Shown piece after piece: positions 34,125 through 46,748 of a stretch of DNA of 64,000 nucleotides. The notes below the pieces were generated by a model. It had not been told where the DNA came from and ran no database searches. It saw only the letters and a program-made list of their open reading frames with translations. Where the stretch lies: positions 31,029,501 to 31,093,500 of the forward strand of contig NC_088915.1 of assembly GCF_963576675.1 (NCBI RefSeq), written 5' to 3'. The position numbers were made by a program, and so were the translations under genes. This DNA comes from Euphorbia lathyris (Eukaryota > Streptophyta > Magnoliopsida > Malpighiales > Euphorbiaceae). Each line of letters opens with the position of its first letter. The stretch's first letter is position 1.

Positions 34125-34882
34125 TAATTGCATTCAATTGACTGATTAATAGTATGTAATTTCTAAAACGAAATAGTTGCATTTTGTCAAATATTAATAT
34201 GAAGAGGATCATTTCTAAAACGTTAGAATTAATTATATTCAATTGACATGTTAATTGCATTTAATTGAAATGATTGTAACCTATCGAGTGAGTTTTAGCT
34301 GAGCTCGAACAGTTTGTGAATTATCCCGAGTCATTAACACCCCTAGTTTTGAGTGGACCAAAAGTATCTTAATTACTCGGGAAATAATCACACTCTCTAG
34401 ATTTTAATACACGGACTTGGATAAGATTGTTAATGAAATTTATAAACGAAGATTAAGTACCCGTTCGTTTCCATTTTTCGGAGCTGCTTTTTGTCTTTCA
34501 AAAGAAAGTGTTTAGTAAAATTCCAAAACAGCTGCTATCTATTGTCAATCAGCAACAATAAACAGCAAACAGGAACAACTGAAACAAACGGGTCCAGGAA
34601 AGCCTAGCTCTAATGTTTCCATTAATCGAAATCAACTTTTGTTTAATTGTTTGTTTTAATAGTTTAGATCATACAGTTTAAAATCACAAATTGCTTTAAT
34701 TTCATTTACTTAATAATAAAAAAAAGTTTATAACATCAGTAGTTATATGCGCAATTCTCATGGGAACGATATCACTTGCCTTTAGTTTGCACGATACTTT
34801 TTTCGAGCATCATGTGGCATTTGCGACATCTCTTGTTATACCCACCTAGTGGTGGTGGTGGTGGTAGTGATGGAGGACTCCA
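34125..34882. other. Gene-free AT-rich stretch
   Basis: No open frame of note. It contains a (ggt)n microsatellite at about 34850-34865. Confidence 0.4.
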
Positions 34883-34935
34883 TGTTGGACAAAATGAATA
34901 AAATTATGAAATTAATGTAAATACCAACAAACACT

Positions 34936-35035
34936 TCCCTTCATGAATAGTCGTATTCGTTCATAAATAGTCGTATTTGTTCGTGAACAATCGTGTCTAT
35001 CCGTGAACAGTCGTGCTCGTTCGTGAACAGACATG
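34936..35035. repeat. 20-bp minisatellite in left LTR, 5 units
   Basis: Five consecutive 20-base units of the form cgtgaacagtcgtgttcgtt with substitutions. Confidence 0.8.
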
Positions 35036-37135
35036 TCCTTTCGAGTTCTATTTATACAGAATGGACTGTCTAAATTCAAAGAGTAGAAAAATAAAAATAC
35101 TCTTTGAAATTTTCTATTTTTTGTACGTTTACATTATTCTTGTTTTTCTACTGTTGGTAGTAACGAATTTACACACGGTAAGAGTTTGCTTGCGTAATCT
35201 ATTGTATCCGGAGAGACAATCGTCAATAGCGACGAAATTTGTCTTAAGGAGACTACTAATACATGTCTTAGATTTGTCTAACTCTATTCTTTTGATTCAA
35301 GTTTATTGTTCATATACTTTTCTGTATTCGTTTTGTTTTTTGGTTTATCACATCTAACATTTTTAAGATCGATTAATTGTTTTGTGATTTCTAAAAATAC
35401 ACTAAAAAAGAGTAAGGAAATCCTAAATATTTTTACGTGTTTTTCAATTATATATACGAAAAAAGAAAAAGAAAGCCTTAAATTAAGAAGGAAAACTCTC
35501 AACTTTTAAGTAACCTGAAATTGGGTAGAGGAGAGTGAGAGAAAAAGAGCAGAGACCATTTTGAAAAGTACATGTCTTACATAATTCAAAGTTGTTGAGC
35601 AATTGAGGAAGACAATACACGAATCCAACAAGAAGAGGAAAAAGAAAATATGTTGTGTACCAAAAATGTCAGAACTGATGAAGAAAAAAGATGAATATAT
35701 GTCTTTGTTTATCTTAACGTTTATGATCTCAGTCCCATTAATGGATGTACTTATTGGCTTGGACTTAGCGTTTATCATTCTAGCGTCCAAGGAAATAAAT
35801 TGTTGGTTTATTTTTTTACTTGTCTTTTTACATGTGGTGGTACATGTTCTTTAATTGAAGATGGATCCGGTTTTAAGAATACGGTTACTTCAAAGGCTTT
35901 TAGGCTCACGTGTACTAGTGGCAACGTCCGTAAGCCACAACGAAAGTCTAGAAAAATTCATTGGTGTGAATTCTAAGACTTAACCATAAAACAAAATATG
36001 TTTTCTTCATAGATGATGATGATATGCGAAATTTTTATATTTTGACATTATCATACGTGGGGGTTCATTTCCATTAGAAATGTGAAATATCACAAATTGA
36101 AAAATCTGAGCAATGATGTTATCTAACGAGTCAGACGTTGGTAGATGAACATTAGTTGGCTAGGAAATATAATTTATGAAAGTCACTGAAAATGTAGAAA
36201 TCAAATCGCTTTAAAGCGAGTACGTCACAATGATGAAAGGGAATCAAAATATCATATCTATTGAAGTAGTCGAACCATAAAAAGGTTTGAAACAAACATA
36301 GAAGGGCAATTGGTGAACATGCAGTATAAAAAGCTTCTGACTGATGAAACACGGATAGAAAAGCTTCTGTATGATAAACATCATTAGTCAATTGATCTCA
36401 ACGGGTATAAGATCTACTAATTTTGTTGAATCAAAGGCTAATACGCAGACCCGCTAATTTAGAAGTTAAACCAAGATCAAATTGAAAAGACATCGAAAGG
36501 AATGAGACTCAATCCCATTAAATTTAAAGTGTTATCTGAAGGAAAACTCGACTTTGTTGACTGGAGATCCCAAGATATAGGTTCAAATGGACAACTTAAT
36601 TGCATAAAACTTGTGTGATCACTGTGGGGGTTAAACCCAAGTCCATTCTTATGATGTAAATAGTGATATAAAAATGGGAAAAAGGTTAAATTATGCTTTT
36701 AATGATACATTGTGCGTCAGTATTTTGAGCAAATAAATCACTTATGTGAGAGTGAAGTGGGGTCGCTTCAAAGAAGACTAATGGGGCTTAATTCTCCGAA
36801 ACTCTTGCAGATATAGGAGATGTTCATAACTATAACGAACATAACCATAAGAACCAATTTTCGTATTATGTTGGTATTTGTGTGGAGTATATCATTATTT
36901 ACACAAACGGTAGAGTAGTTCAAGGACATCGCATCTACTAGGCAGTTAGTAAAGTAAATATACTTTCAAAAGGGAAGGTTCAAGGGTTGTTACCTACCTA
37001 TCTTATGCAAATATCAACTGTAGAAAGTTATCACCACGTTGCAATTGTCTCGTTTCCAATTTTATTCATGTGGAGTATTGTTGGACAAAATGAATAAATT
37101 TATGAAATTAATTTAAATACCAATAAACATCTCCT

Positions 37136-37275
37136 TTATGAATAGTCGTGTTCGTTCATGAATAGTCATGTCCGTTTATGAACAGTTGTGTTCGTTTGTG
37201 AACAGTCGTGTTCATTTGTGAACAACCGTGTCTATCCGTGAACATTCATGTTCGTTCATGAATAGACATGTCCTT
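37136..37275. repeat. 20-bp minisatellite in right LTR, 7 units
   Basis: Seven 20-base units of the same repeat. The two extra units account for the 40-base length difference between the LTRs. Confidence 0.8.
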
Positions 37276-37595
37276 TCGAGTTCTATTTATACAGAATGGA
37301 ACTGTCAAAATTCAATGACTAGAAAAATAAAAACACTCTTTGAAATTTTCTTATCTATGTACATTTACATTGTTCTTGTTTTCCTACTCCGGTGGTAACC
37401 AATTTACACACGGTAAGAGTTTGCTTGCGTAATTTGTTGTATCCTGGGAGACAATCATCAATAGCGATGAAATATGTTTTAAGAAGACTGCTAATAGATG
37501 TCGTGGGTTTGTATAACTTTGTTCTTTAATTTCTAGTTTTAGTGTTCATATATTTTTTCTTGTTCGTTTTGTTTTTTGGTTTATCACATCTAACA

Positions 37596-38051
37596 CTCCC
37601 TTTTTATATTGTCCACCATTTCAGCATGGAACTTTCCAAGTTGCTATTGACTTTGATTTTCTTCCAAGTTGGAAGCAACAAATTCTTTTTTGGTGTTCTT
37701 TCAGGCGGATTATCAATATGTCCCACCAGTGTGCCAAAATTGTTTCTAAATGTGCTAAAAATTATTTGAGTGGGGTGAATAGAATGGGTTTTGAAAAACG
37801 ATTCATCGTTTCACAAAAAAAATGCACCGCTAGTTTGTCTCACAAGGGGTGCTAAAATTGTTAGCGATATTTTTAAAATATACCAGTTCTAACCTTTTTT
37901 TTTTATCGATTTTGTGAGCATTCAAGGGAATCTGACTCCCAAATAAATATATAATGATTTTTTGACTTCTAAAATAAATGATTGAGCGAAATATTTAAGG
38001 ATTGAGAGCGAAATATTTAAGGATTGAGAAATCCTTTTTGGGTTCTTAGTT
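37596..38051. other. Gene-free stretch
   Basis: AT-rich with a short direct repeat (gagcgaaatatttaaggatt, near 37983 and 38008). No gene seen. Confidence 0.4.
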
Positions 38052-38443
38052 CAACTATTGAAAACCTTAACAATGACCACTAGATGTAAATCAACTCAAG
38101 GAACTGATTTTGGAAATGTTTGAATACAAGAAATAAAATAACAAAAAAGTGATAAATTACAGAAGAAACTTGAATTTTTTTAGATGAATTATGTTTAGTA
38201 AAAATGTTAACACTTAAATAACTAAATTAAGAACTTGTAAGTTGTTACAACTATTGAAAACCTTAACAATGACCACTAGATGTAAATCAACTCAAGGAAC
38301 TGATTTTGGAAAGGTTTGAATACAAGAAATAAAATAACAAAAAAGTGATAAATTACAGAAAAAACTTGAATTTTTTTTAGATGAATTATGTTTAGTAAAA
38401 ATGTTAACACTTAAATAACTAAATTAAGAACTTGTAAGTTGTG
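38052..38443. repeat. 196-bp tandem duplication
   Basis: Two head-to-tail copies (38052-38247, 38248-38443), each starting caactattgaaaacc, with only a few differences. A recent duplication. Confidence 0.9.
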
Positions 38444-39517
38444 ATTTTTTTAGAACTCGTATGAAAATGACGGAAGTCTTGGACAAAAGAAGAAGAAGAA
38501 GAGTTTTGTTGTGTTTTACCATGTTGTGTGTGTTAATTGAAAAATCAAGTCTTTTATAGTTGGAGTTTGCTCAAATTTGTTAGAATCTTGGCCTTCCACT
38601 ATTCTGTTTCAGTTGCAATTTTTATGGCACGTTCTCATTGGCTTGAGGAAGCAGGATTCCGCCTTAAAATGTGGGTTGAGGGTAGTTAGAGTTGTTGAAA
38701 AGTTCATTTCCTATTGAGACACGTTTTTCATGTAAGTTTATTCTCACAAAAATGTCCATATCTCCCTCGATATTGCTCTTTTGTTTTTTGCTCCATGAGT
38801 AGTCTACAAATTCGTAACGTATCAAGAATCAAGATTCCAAATCATCTCAGTATGAGTCTTTCAGTTTTTACTCCGGAAAACCAGATCACTTTGAGGATGT
38901 GATACTAAAAAATAGGATTAAACTCATATTTGACCATGTGGTATCAAATTTTTTTATCATTTGTCTCATGTGGTATCATTTGGTAACATTTGCCCCTTGA
39001 AGTACTTTTATTGGTGATATTTAACTCATTTTAAATGTAAACTACTCGATATGTTAAATAATTTGCTATATAACACAAATTTTGAGATGTGCCAATTGAT
39101 TTAAATTTTTTTCATATATATTTAATATATAGATAAATAAAGAATTAATTTTCTTTTTTATTTATCCCCATAATAAGTTTATATAAAAAAACTTATATTT
39201 ACATGTCATATGTCAAAAATTGCATCATGTGGCAAAACATTTAATAAATTGGTTCATTTTCCATCCAAAATTGGTTAAATATCGCCTATGAAAAAGAGAA
39301 AATAATAATAAAATATGAGTTTTAAAATTATCCCAACACCATTATAAAGTTGTCTTTCTAAAGTATATAATTTTTACGTTTTAACTAAAAAAAAGTTAAG
39401 AACAAATTTACGTAACCATACACTACTTCAATAAATTAAAAACCAAATTATAACTTAAGAGCATAGTATTTTTTTTTAAGTATTTCTCCTATTAAGAGCT
39501 TCCCCTTATAAAGGCAA
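38444..39517. other. Gene-free stretch with TIR-like relic
   Basis: At 38913-39322 there is a relic with inverted pieces: gattaaactcatatttg/aaaatatgagtttta, and ggtgatatttaactcattt against aattggttaaatatcgcc. No coding capacity. Confidence 0.35.
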
Positions 39518-39756
39518 TGGGTTACGACGATTTTGAGAATATCATCGATGACGGCTTCGAGTTTCCTGTTTTGGCAGATGCACAATCCTTGGAGAATTAT
39601 TAATTATGTCTTCTAAGCTCTCTCATGACAACGCGCTCTTACAATTTTACGATTATGAAACACAAATTAGCCAGTCTATGGCAACCAGGGAAAAGGTTAA
39701 CGATCAAGGAAATAGGAGGGAAACTAATTCTCTTCCACTTTTATCACATACATGAC
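39518..39756 (+). pseudogene. LINE ORF1, 5' part
   Basis: Begins MGYDDFENIIDDGFEFPVL. After a TAA near 39600 it continues in frame with ASLWQPGKRLTIKEIGGK and LILFHFYHIHD. The last part is typical of DUF4283 in plant LINE ORF1. The solo LTR interrupts it at the His-Asp codons. Confidence 0.65.
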
Positions 39757-41591
39757 TGTTATCGTCATAATTTATAGCATTTTTAGTATTTAATTACTAG
39801 TTTTTTTATACAATTTTAATAAATTTTAATAATGGTTTTTGTATATTTTCTTCATTTTATGTATCTAAACCAATTTGTGTGTTTTCTAGGTACTTTCACA
39901 AGGTTTTCGGCACAAATAACCAAGTCAGGGCTTAAGGCGGCAACACGGGAGTAAAAAGGACCAGAAAAAAAGAGTTTTAGTGATACCCATCATGCACTTC
40001 GTCGCGGATAGGTGTTGTAAGATAAAGTCTAATTGTTCACACTAGGACAAATTTGACACATTTTCGCATTTTCAACTTATCTCCCTCATACGGACTCGGA
40101 TTGAGGCGATTCAAAATGCGTTGGAAAGCTAAGAGAAAGATTAACAAATGACTAATAATAATCATCTCCAAATTCAAAGTAAGGCCCAGAAAATTATCCA
40201 AAGTTGATGAATATGTTGAAGCCTAAGATTCCTTTCACACTTTTACACATGTCAACTCCTAAATTATTAAAATCTTCCACCATGCTCTCTTAAAAGCTAA
40301 ATTAAGAAGATAAGGGAGTGGGAGGCCATAAGGAGACTTGAAATTATGTGTGTCATTTTACTATAAAAGGAGACCTTGTGTGCCATTTGAAGACACACTA
40401 ATCTTAGGCTTAATTTCTTCCTCTATAATGTTATTTTGCTGATTTTTTCTCTTCAAAAATCAGTTGTTTGTGTTGTTGTAATTGTTGTTATTGTGCTCAA
40501 GTTGTTGTTTGTGCAAGAGTTCATTCAATAAAAGTAAGTTTTAAGTTATCGAAGAAGTTCATTCGTCAATCGTCATCACGGTTTCTTCTAAACTTTAATC
40601 TCTTTTATTACTATGAACTCCATTATCTATCTTTTTAAGGTGTGTTTTAATCTAACCATGATCTAAAACCTCCTTAACTAAGGCTAAAAGAGGATCTTAA
40701 CCTTAATTATGTGGTAATTATGTTTAACCTATTTAAGTTGTGTTTATCATTTTTAAGAACTAACTTATGATTCTTAATGCTTGTAGGAGATGGGCCAACT
40801 CTCTACTTGACTATAATTAATCATTTATATTGACCGTGATTAAATTGATTAATCAAAATTCATAAGTTGGACCTAATGACCATTTAGTGTGGCTTATTGG
40901 TTTTCCAAGGTTTTTTTCATGAATCTTATTGCAAATCTTAGATTTATTACTTGAGCCGGACCAAGGGAAAGTAATAAATCAAAGTTTTGGAACTAAGAAA
41001 ACTTAATGCTTCTTTGGATTAATTACTTGAGCCGGACCAAGGGAAATTAATTAATCGAAAGTTTAGAATTAATTACTCGAGCGGTTTTTCTTGAATCTTA
41101 AGTAATCACTTTAGCCGGACCAAGGTAAAGTAGGTTAAAAAGGTTTAGACTAATAAAACTTAATGCTTCTCTTGATTAATTACTTGAGCCGGACCAAAGG
41201 AAAGTAATTAATCGGCAGTTTAGAACCAATCTCGAGAACTATTAGTTAATAAAAAAAATCGTCATCTTAAAAAGGATAAAACAACTTAAAAAGGGTTAAG
41301 TGTTATTACCAAGCAAAGAGGTTAAGTGAAGCTAGAAGCCTTAGTTTCTTTCATTATAAGTATTCTCTCATCTAATTTTGTACAATTTTCATCTCACTTT
41401 TTAATTAAGTCTTAACTTGGTTGTCCAACAAACTCTACCTTTTGATTGTTTAAATAATAGATAGTAAGCAAAAAGATTAATACTTATAATCACCATCCTC
41501 GTGGGAACGATACTATACTTTCACTTTATTACTTGATACACGACTAAGGTACACTTGCCTTCACGTGCACGTATACGTAAAACGCGCATCA
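39757..41591 (+). mobile_element. Solo LTR (Gypsy) with 5-bp TSD ATGAC
   Basis: 1835 bases, TGTTATCGTC to AACGCGCATCA, flanked by atgac at 39752-39756 and 41592-41596. Joining across it restores the LINE reading (HIHD|LMSVMDGGP). The end region (cctcgtgggaacgatac, ttgatacacgac, acacttgcc) is Gypsy LTR text like that in element A. At 40950-41200 a block with gagccggaccaagggaaa recurs four times at 75-85-base spacing. A solo LTR arises by recombination between two LTRs. Confidence 0.85.
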
Positions 41592-42290
41592 ATGACCTAA
41601 TGTCGGTGATGGATGGAGGACCCTAGACCTTTGACAATCATCTACTAGTCCTCCATGAATTAAAGCCTGGAGAGGATCTGTTAGAAATGTCATTTCATCT
41701 TGCTAACTTCTGGGTACAAGTTCATGGTCTGGCAGCAAGTTTCTTTTCTGAGATTGTGGGAAAAGCCTTAGCAAATTACATTGGAGCCTTTGTTTCTTAT
41801 TATGCAAAAAATGCTTGGTCACATGATCGCGCCTATATGTGTATACGAGTGCAATTGGACATATGGTAGTCTTTAAAGAAGGGTAAGAAGGTCCAAAAAC
41901 CAGGAGGTGAATGGATGTTGTGTAGATTCAAGTATGAGAAGCTTCCCTTATTCTGTTTTATCTATGGACGCATTGGACATATAGACCGAAATTGTGAATG
42001 ATATTACCAATCGACTGTTAAAGAAGTTATTCGGGCCTAGGACATCACTCAAAGCTCCACATAGAAGAATGTCTAATTTGGGTGTCGAAAGGTGGCTCAA
42101 GGAAGAACCAAAGGAGATGGGTGTTATAATACTGGCAACAGCCAGAAGTATGATAGAGGACGGGATCAACAGATCACATCCTCAAAGGACAAATGGAATA
42201 CCATATGTTTCAATGGACAGAAAAACTTGCAACATCTAGCCAATAATATGGGAGGCAACTTGGTGAAGAAACGGAAAGAAGTCTTATAAG
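41592..42290 (+). pseudogene. LINE ORF1, 3' part with zinc knuckle
   Basis: DLMSVMDGGP*TFDNHLLVLHE (a TAG in place of the usual Trp), then MSFHLANFWVQVHGL, and a knuckle FCFIYGRIGHIDRNCE at about 41950-41998 in which one Cys of CCHC is Tyr. Confidence 0.7.
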
Positions 42291-42611
42291 AAATCACTAG
42301 TCCTAATAATTGTGACACCGTTCTGGAGATAACCGAGGAGAGGAAAAGGAGAAAAAAGTGCGGATTTGGTGGTTCACGGGAGGAGGATAGATTCGATGGG
42401 CAAGGAGACCATGCCTAACAATATAACTATGTAAATAGTCAGCATTATGGAGGTTTCAAACATTATTAACACAAATGAGACTGGTCATATTCAAAGTCCT
42501 ATCCACACCCACACTAGTATGTCTAACGGTTTGAAGTCTCTTATAGAGGAGTCTAGTCTAAAAACGGAGAGATGGCATGCATGGATGCTCGAGTTTGCCA
42601 TCCATAATAAA

Positions 42612-43560
42612 AAACATTGAGTTGTAACTATCGAGGCATGGGAAGTGTCGGGGTAGTTCAAATATTTTGTGCGCTTGCCAGAGCTCACAACCCAGATGTG
42701 ATATTTTTGTTTGAAACATTGGTGTGTAGTTCCCGGGTGGAAGAAATTTGACTCCAGCTTGGTTTTGAAGGATGTTTTGCGGTTGATTTTATAGGGATGA
42801 GTGAAGGGTTTTGTGTATTTAGGAAGGTTGTAGACTAGTGATCACTTCTCTCCTTTTCCATTAACCATATTGATCTGGAAGTGCATGATAAAGCTCAAGG
42901 TAACTAAAGGGTGACAGGTAACTATGGATGCCCTGAATAATCTCGGAGGAAACACTCTAAGTAAATTTTATGAAGTATAGCAGTAGTTCCCCACTACATT
43001 GGAAAATAATTGGTGACTTTAATGACTTACTCTCTCTAGCAGACAAAAATGGTGTTTAAAGGCTTTCGTGATACTATAAAAGCTTTGCGATTTATATGAG
43101 ATTCCACTAAAGGGGTACTCTTATACCTGGATTTGGCACAAAGGGAATAAGAATGAAGTACATGAAAGGCTCAACCGATCATTTCCATTAGTTGCCTAAG
43201 TTCACCAACGGTTCCTCCTATCATGCATTTGCACCTTTATGAGTTCATTCGCAAATCCTTTTGCATATGGAGAAACTGGTAGTGTCATATCAGAGAAAAG
43301 TTTTGCTTTTGAAATAGGTGGTTGCGCGAACCTGAACTCAGAGAGGTGGTCCTCCAAATATGGATCAAATTATCACATCTCTCGCTCTTGGAAAGGATGA
43401 ATAACATTGAAGACTGCCTTGCCCGTTGGGATAAAGGCTTGAATGGAAATTTCAGAAAGGAATTTTTGCTATGCAACAACAAGCTAGAAAAGTTCTAGAG
43501 TCATCTCTATCGAATGTTGATGCAGAATTCATGGTGGAAAAGAATAAGTTGATTCCCCTT
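42612..43560 (+). pseudogene. LINE endonuclease region, decayed
   Basis: KTLSCNYRGMGSVGVVQ and PDVIFLFETLV match the start of the apurinic endonuclease domain (normally SWNCRG and FLMET, with its Glu kept). Several stops and frameshifts follow. Confidence 0.6.
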
Positions 43561-43839
43561 TTATTGAAGGAAGAAGACCACTTATGATAAATATCCAAGA
43601 TCTTTTTAGCTCAAAGAGGGAGATATCAACATAAAATTCTTTCACTCCTTTGCAAATGGTTGTGTAGGTGCAACAAGCTATCCAGATTGAAGAACAATGA
43701 AGGGGTATGGGTACACGACAATAACATCATCTGACAAATTGCTTTTATGTACTTCTTTGATATTTTCTCCAACAGTAACGGTAATTACGACATGGTGCTC
43801 TAACTTAATTCACCCAAAGTCTCCCCAGAAGACAATTCC

Positions 43840-44930
43840 ATGCTCTTAGCTCCTCTCATAAAGGTTGAAGTTAAAGATGAGTTGTTTCAAATGCACCCTA
43901 ATAAAGCATTGGGCCCAAAAAGTTTAATCCTAGATTTGATCAGAATTTTTGAGACATTCTTGGTGATGACATTTATAAAGCAGGACTCCACTAGATCAAT
44001 ACAAGTACCCAAGGGCCTTAATGATATTATCATCTGTCTTATTCCTAAATGTGAGAAACCCAGTACCATGCAGGATCTCAAACCCATTGCTCTTTGCAAC
44101 ATCCTATACAAAGTGTTTTCTGAAGTTCTGGTAAACAGATTGAAGAGGATTCTACCCAAAGTGATCTCTAACACACAATCTACTTTTATTAAGGGGAGAA
44201 GCATTACAGACAACATGCTTATCACTTTTGAGGTTATTCATAGCATGAAGCGTAATGTAAAAAAAAGGATGTAGCTATCAAGATTGATGTTAGTAAGGCC
44301 TATGACCGGGTGAAATGGAACTACCTCAGAGATGTACTGTTGAAGTTATCTTTGCAGACCGATGGGTTAATATGAGGATGTTGTATATATCCACTGTTCA
44401 ATATTCAGTCAGAGTGAAAAACCAACTAGTTGGTCCTACCAATCTTAAAAGGGGACTCAGGCAGGGAGATCCCATTTCCCCGTTTCTGCTCCTTTTCTGT
44501 GTTGAAGGTCTCTCAACGTTACTACTAGAGGAAGAAATAAAAGGAATTATTCATAGATGTCGGGTTGGGAGAGGTGGTCCACCTATTATCCACATATTGT
44601 TCACCGATGATGCATTTATTTTCTTCAGAGCGTCGATAGAGGAGAGCAGAAATGTGAAACGAATTCTGGAATTATATGAAGATGTGTCCGGTCAATCTAT
44701 AAATTTTAGTAAGTCATACATCTTATGTAGTAATAATGTAACTTCGAGCTCAGTGATGTTATTTCCTTCAATCTGGGAGTATCAAATCCGATTGACACGT
44801 GCCGTTATTTGGGCCTCCCTTCGATGGTTGACCGTAAAAAACGAGCTATCTTCGCTCATCTTTGAGACCGTTTATGTTAGAAACTACAAAATTGGAGGGG
44901 AAATACTATGTCTAAGGTAGGAAGGTCAAT
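43840..44930 (+). pseudogene. LINE reverse transcriptase, frameshifted
   Basis: The first part runs 43840-44274 (HPNKALGPKSL, LKPIALCNILYKV, FIKGRSITDNML). An A-run near 44262 shifts the frame, after which IKIDVSKAYDRVKWNYL reads. A second shift leads to 44315-44920 with GLRQGDPISPFLL and the catalytic FTDDAFIFF. Both Asp residues of the YADD-type box are present. Confidence 0.8.
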
Positions 44931-45572
44931 TCTAATTAAAACAACGAGTCAGGCTATCTCGTTATATTTCATGAGAGAGTTTCTATTTTCTGCCTTTACC
45001 GCGAATGAGTTACATCGGATCAAATGCTCCACTCATTCTGGTGGGGGATGCAAAAAAATAGAGATCGTAGTATAAACTAAATGAGTTCGGAGAAGCTATG
45101 TGTTTCCTAAACAAAAAGAGGTCTCGATTTTCATAATTTTACCGCTTTTAATTTGGCAACGTTGGGCAAGCAAGGTTGGCATTTGGTGTCTATCCTAAAC
45201 TCTCTTGTTCATAGGATTTTCAAATCAAAATACTATCCCTTAAAGGATTTTATTAATGCTCGATTGGCTAACTCTCCGAGTTTTATTTGGCTGGAGCCCC
45301 CATTTCATCTGGAGGACTTTTATAACATTTGGACAAACGACCTCACTTTTTCGGTTTTAATCCTTGTATCACCAAAAAAGCCTAGCAGGTTTGTTACCGA
45401 GCTTATATGTACGACGTCGTGTCGTTTAACCAATTTAAATGTATAAAACCCTAGATATTTTTCCCGTCCCTTCAAGGCTTCAACACTCGCCGTTTTTGCG
45501 CGCTCGATCCTCATTCCTGAGTGTCTTTCTGCTGATTCTCCATCAAAACAAAAACCCTTGTCCACTGCCATT

Positions 45573-45608
45573 ATGATCCAGCTCGATTCCTCTTTATATT
45601 CTCGATAA
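45573..45608 (+). promoter_or_regulatory. Upstream ORF of OXA1 copy 2
   Basis: 11-codon uORF MIQLDSSLYSR, the counterpart of the copy 1 uORF. The start context (gccattATGa) is weaker than in copy 1. Confidence 0.6.
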
Positions 45609-45653
45609 CCAAATCACTGCAAAGTCTTAATCCAACACCGCAATCGTTATCAA

Positions 45654-46711
45654 ATGGCTTACATCCGCGGCCTCTCAACCAGGGCAAACCTTCTTACACG
45701 ACGATGTCACGCATCAATTGGTTACGTTCTTCATCATGACGATGATGATAGCAAACATGATTCCATCCCTAAAGGACCATCTTCGCAGGGGACTAGCAAT
45801 TTCTTACAACATAGGGGTTTTGTAAGTGGCTTTGCTAATTCATCCCTACTTGGTTACGTCAAAGATCGGAGATGCAATGATTTCTCTCTTTCACCAACAA
45901 TTGGAATCGGGGCTTCTTTTTCTCGGCATATGTCAACCACTATTGGTGAAGGGACGGACAAAATTGAGATGTTGACTGATGTCGCTGATGTTCTTTCTGA
46001 TACCACTGTACAAGCCGTTGCCTCGCAGGCACCTGCTCTCAATGAAGTTGCTATTGCTGCTGCTGATTCTTTTTTCCCTGTTGCTGTACTTCAACATTTT
46101 ATTGATGCTGTCCATTCCTTTACCGGCTTGAACTGGTAAGTATCTGCAGAGAGATAAATCTCTTTAAGTGTTCAATTGAACTTCAATGCATTCTGACTAG
46201 GGATGTCAACCAGCTTGTTAATATATTTGACAGAGCATATATGCATAGAATAACCAAATTCACCGTACATATATGCATAGAATAACCAAATTCACCATAC
46301 ATATATGCATAGAAGACAAAAAAGTCATCTAACACTCACATGAGTTTAACATATTTATAAATGATCCATATGAATTCAACATATTCACTCCACATGAGTT
46401 TAACATATTTATAAATGATCCATATGAGTTCAACATATTCACTCCACATGAGTTTAACATATTTATAAATGATCCATATGAGTTCAACATATTCACTCCA
46501 CATAAGTTTAACATATTTATAAATGATCCATATGAGTTCAACATATTTATAAAGAAAATAATCATGTTATTGTCTAGATTCCAACAGGTCGGAAAATACA
46601 AACCAAACCACATAGTAGTGCATGTTATCAAAACATAATTATCTAGCTAAAGACTCAAATCTCTAAGTTTTTTGTGTTATTTTTTTTGTGAATTGTAATA
46701 ACCAATGAAAT

Positions 46712-46748
<37 letters not shown>

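Larger units (their letters stand above)
34883..37595. mobile_element. Short coding-incapable LTR retrotransposon
   Basis: Direct repeats of 477 bases (34883-35359) and 517 bases (37079-37595), both TGTTGGACAA to ATCTAACA, flank 1.72 kb. The flanking pentamers are ctcca and ctccc (one mismatch). No gag or pol frame is readable in the interior, so this is TRIM/LARD-like. The LTR ends and the sequence style suggest a Copia relative, but this is not proven. Strand cannot be set. Confidence 0.8.
39518..45350 (+). mobile_element. Degenerate LINE (non-LTR retrotransposon), split by a solo LTR
   Basis: Read in order: ORF1 start at 39518 (MGYDDFENIIDD...), a DUF4283-like piece interrupted at 39756 and resumed at 41592, a zinc-knuckle region, an endonuclease piece (from about 42612), a reverse transcriptase (43840-44930) and a C-terminal Cys/His-type region to about 45340. 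It ends where the OXA1 copy 2 duplicate begins. Many stops and frameshifts show it is dead. The plant L1-type order is clear. Confidence 0.8.

Noticed and set aside
34936..37275. CRISPR-like short repeats
   Set aside because: The 20-base units are directly adjacent, with no spacers, in a plant LTR; this is a minisatellite.
46717..46742. (TA)n tract as a regulatory element
   Set aside because: Simple microsatellite; no supporting signal.
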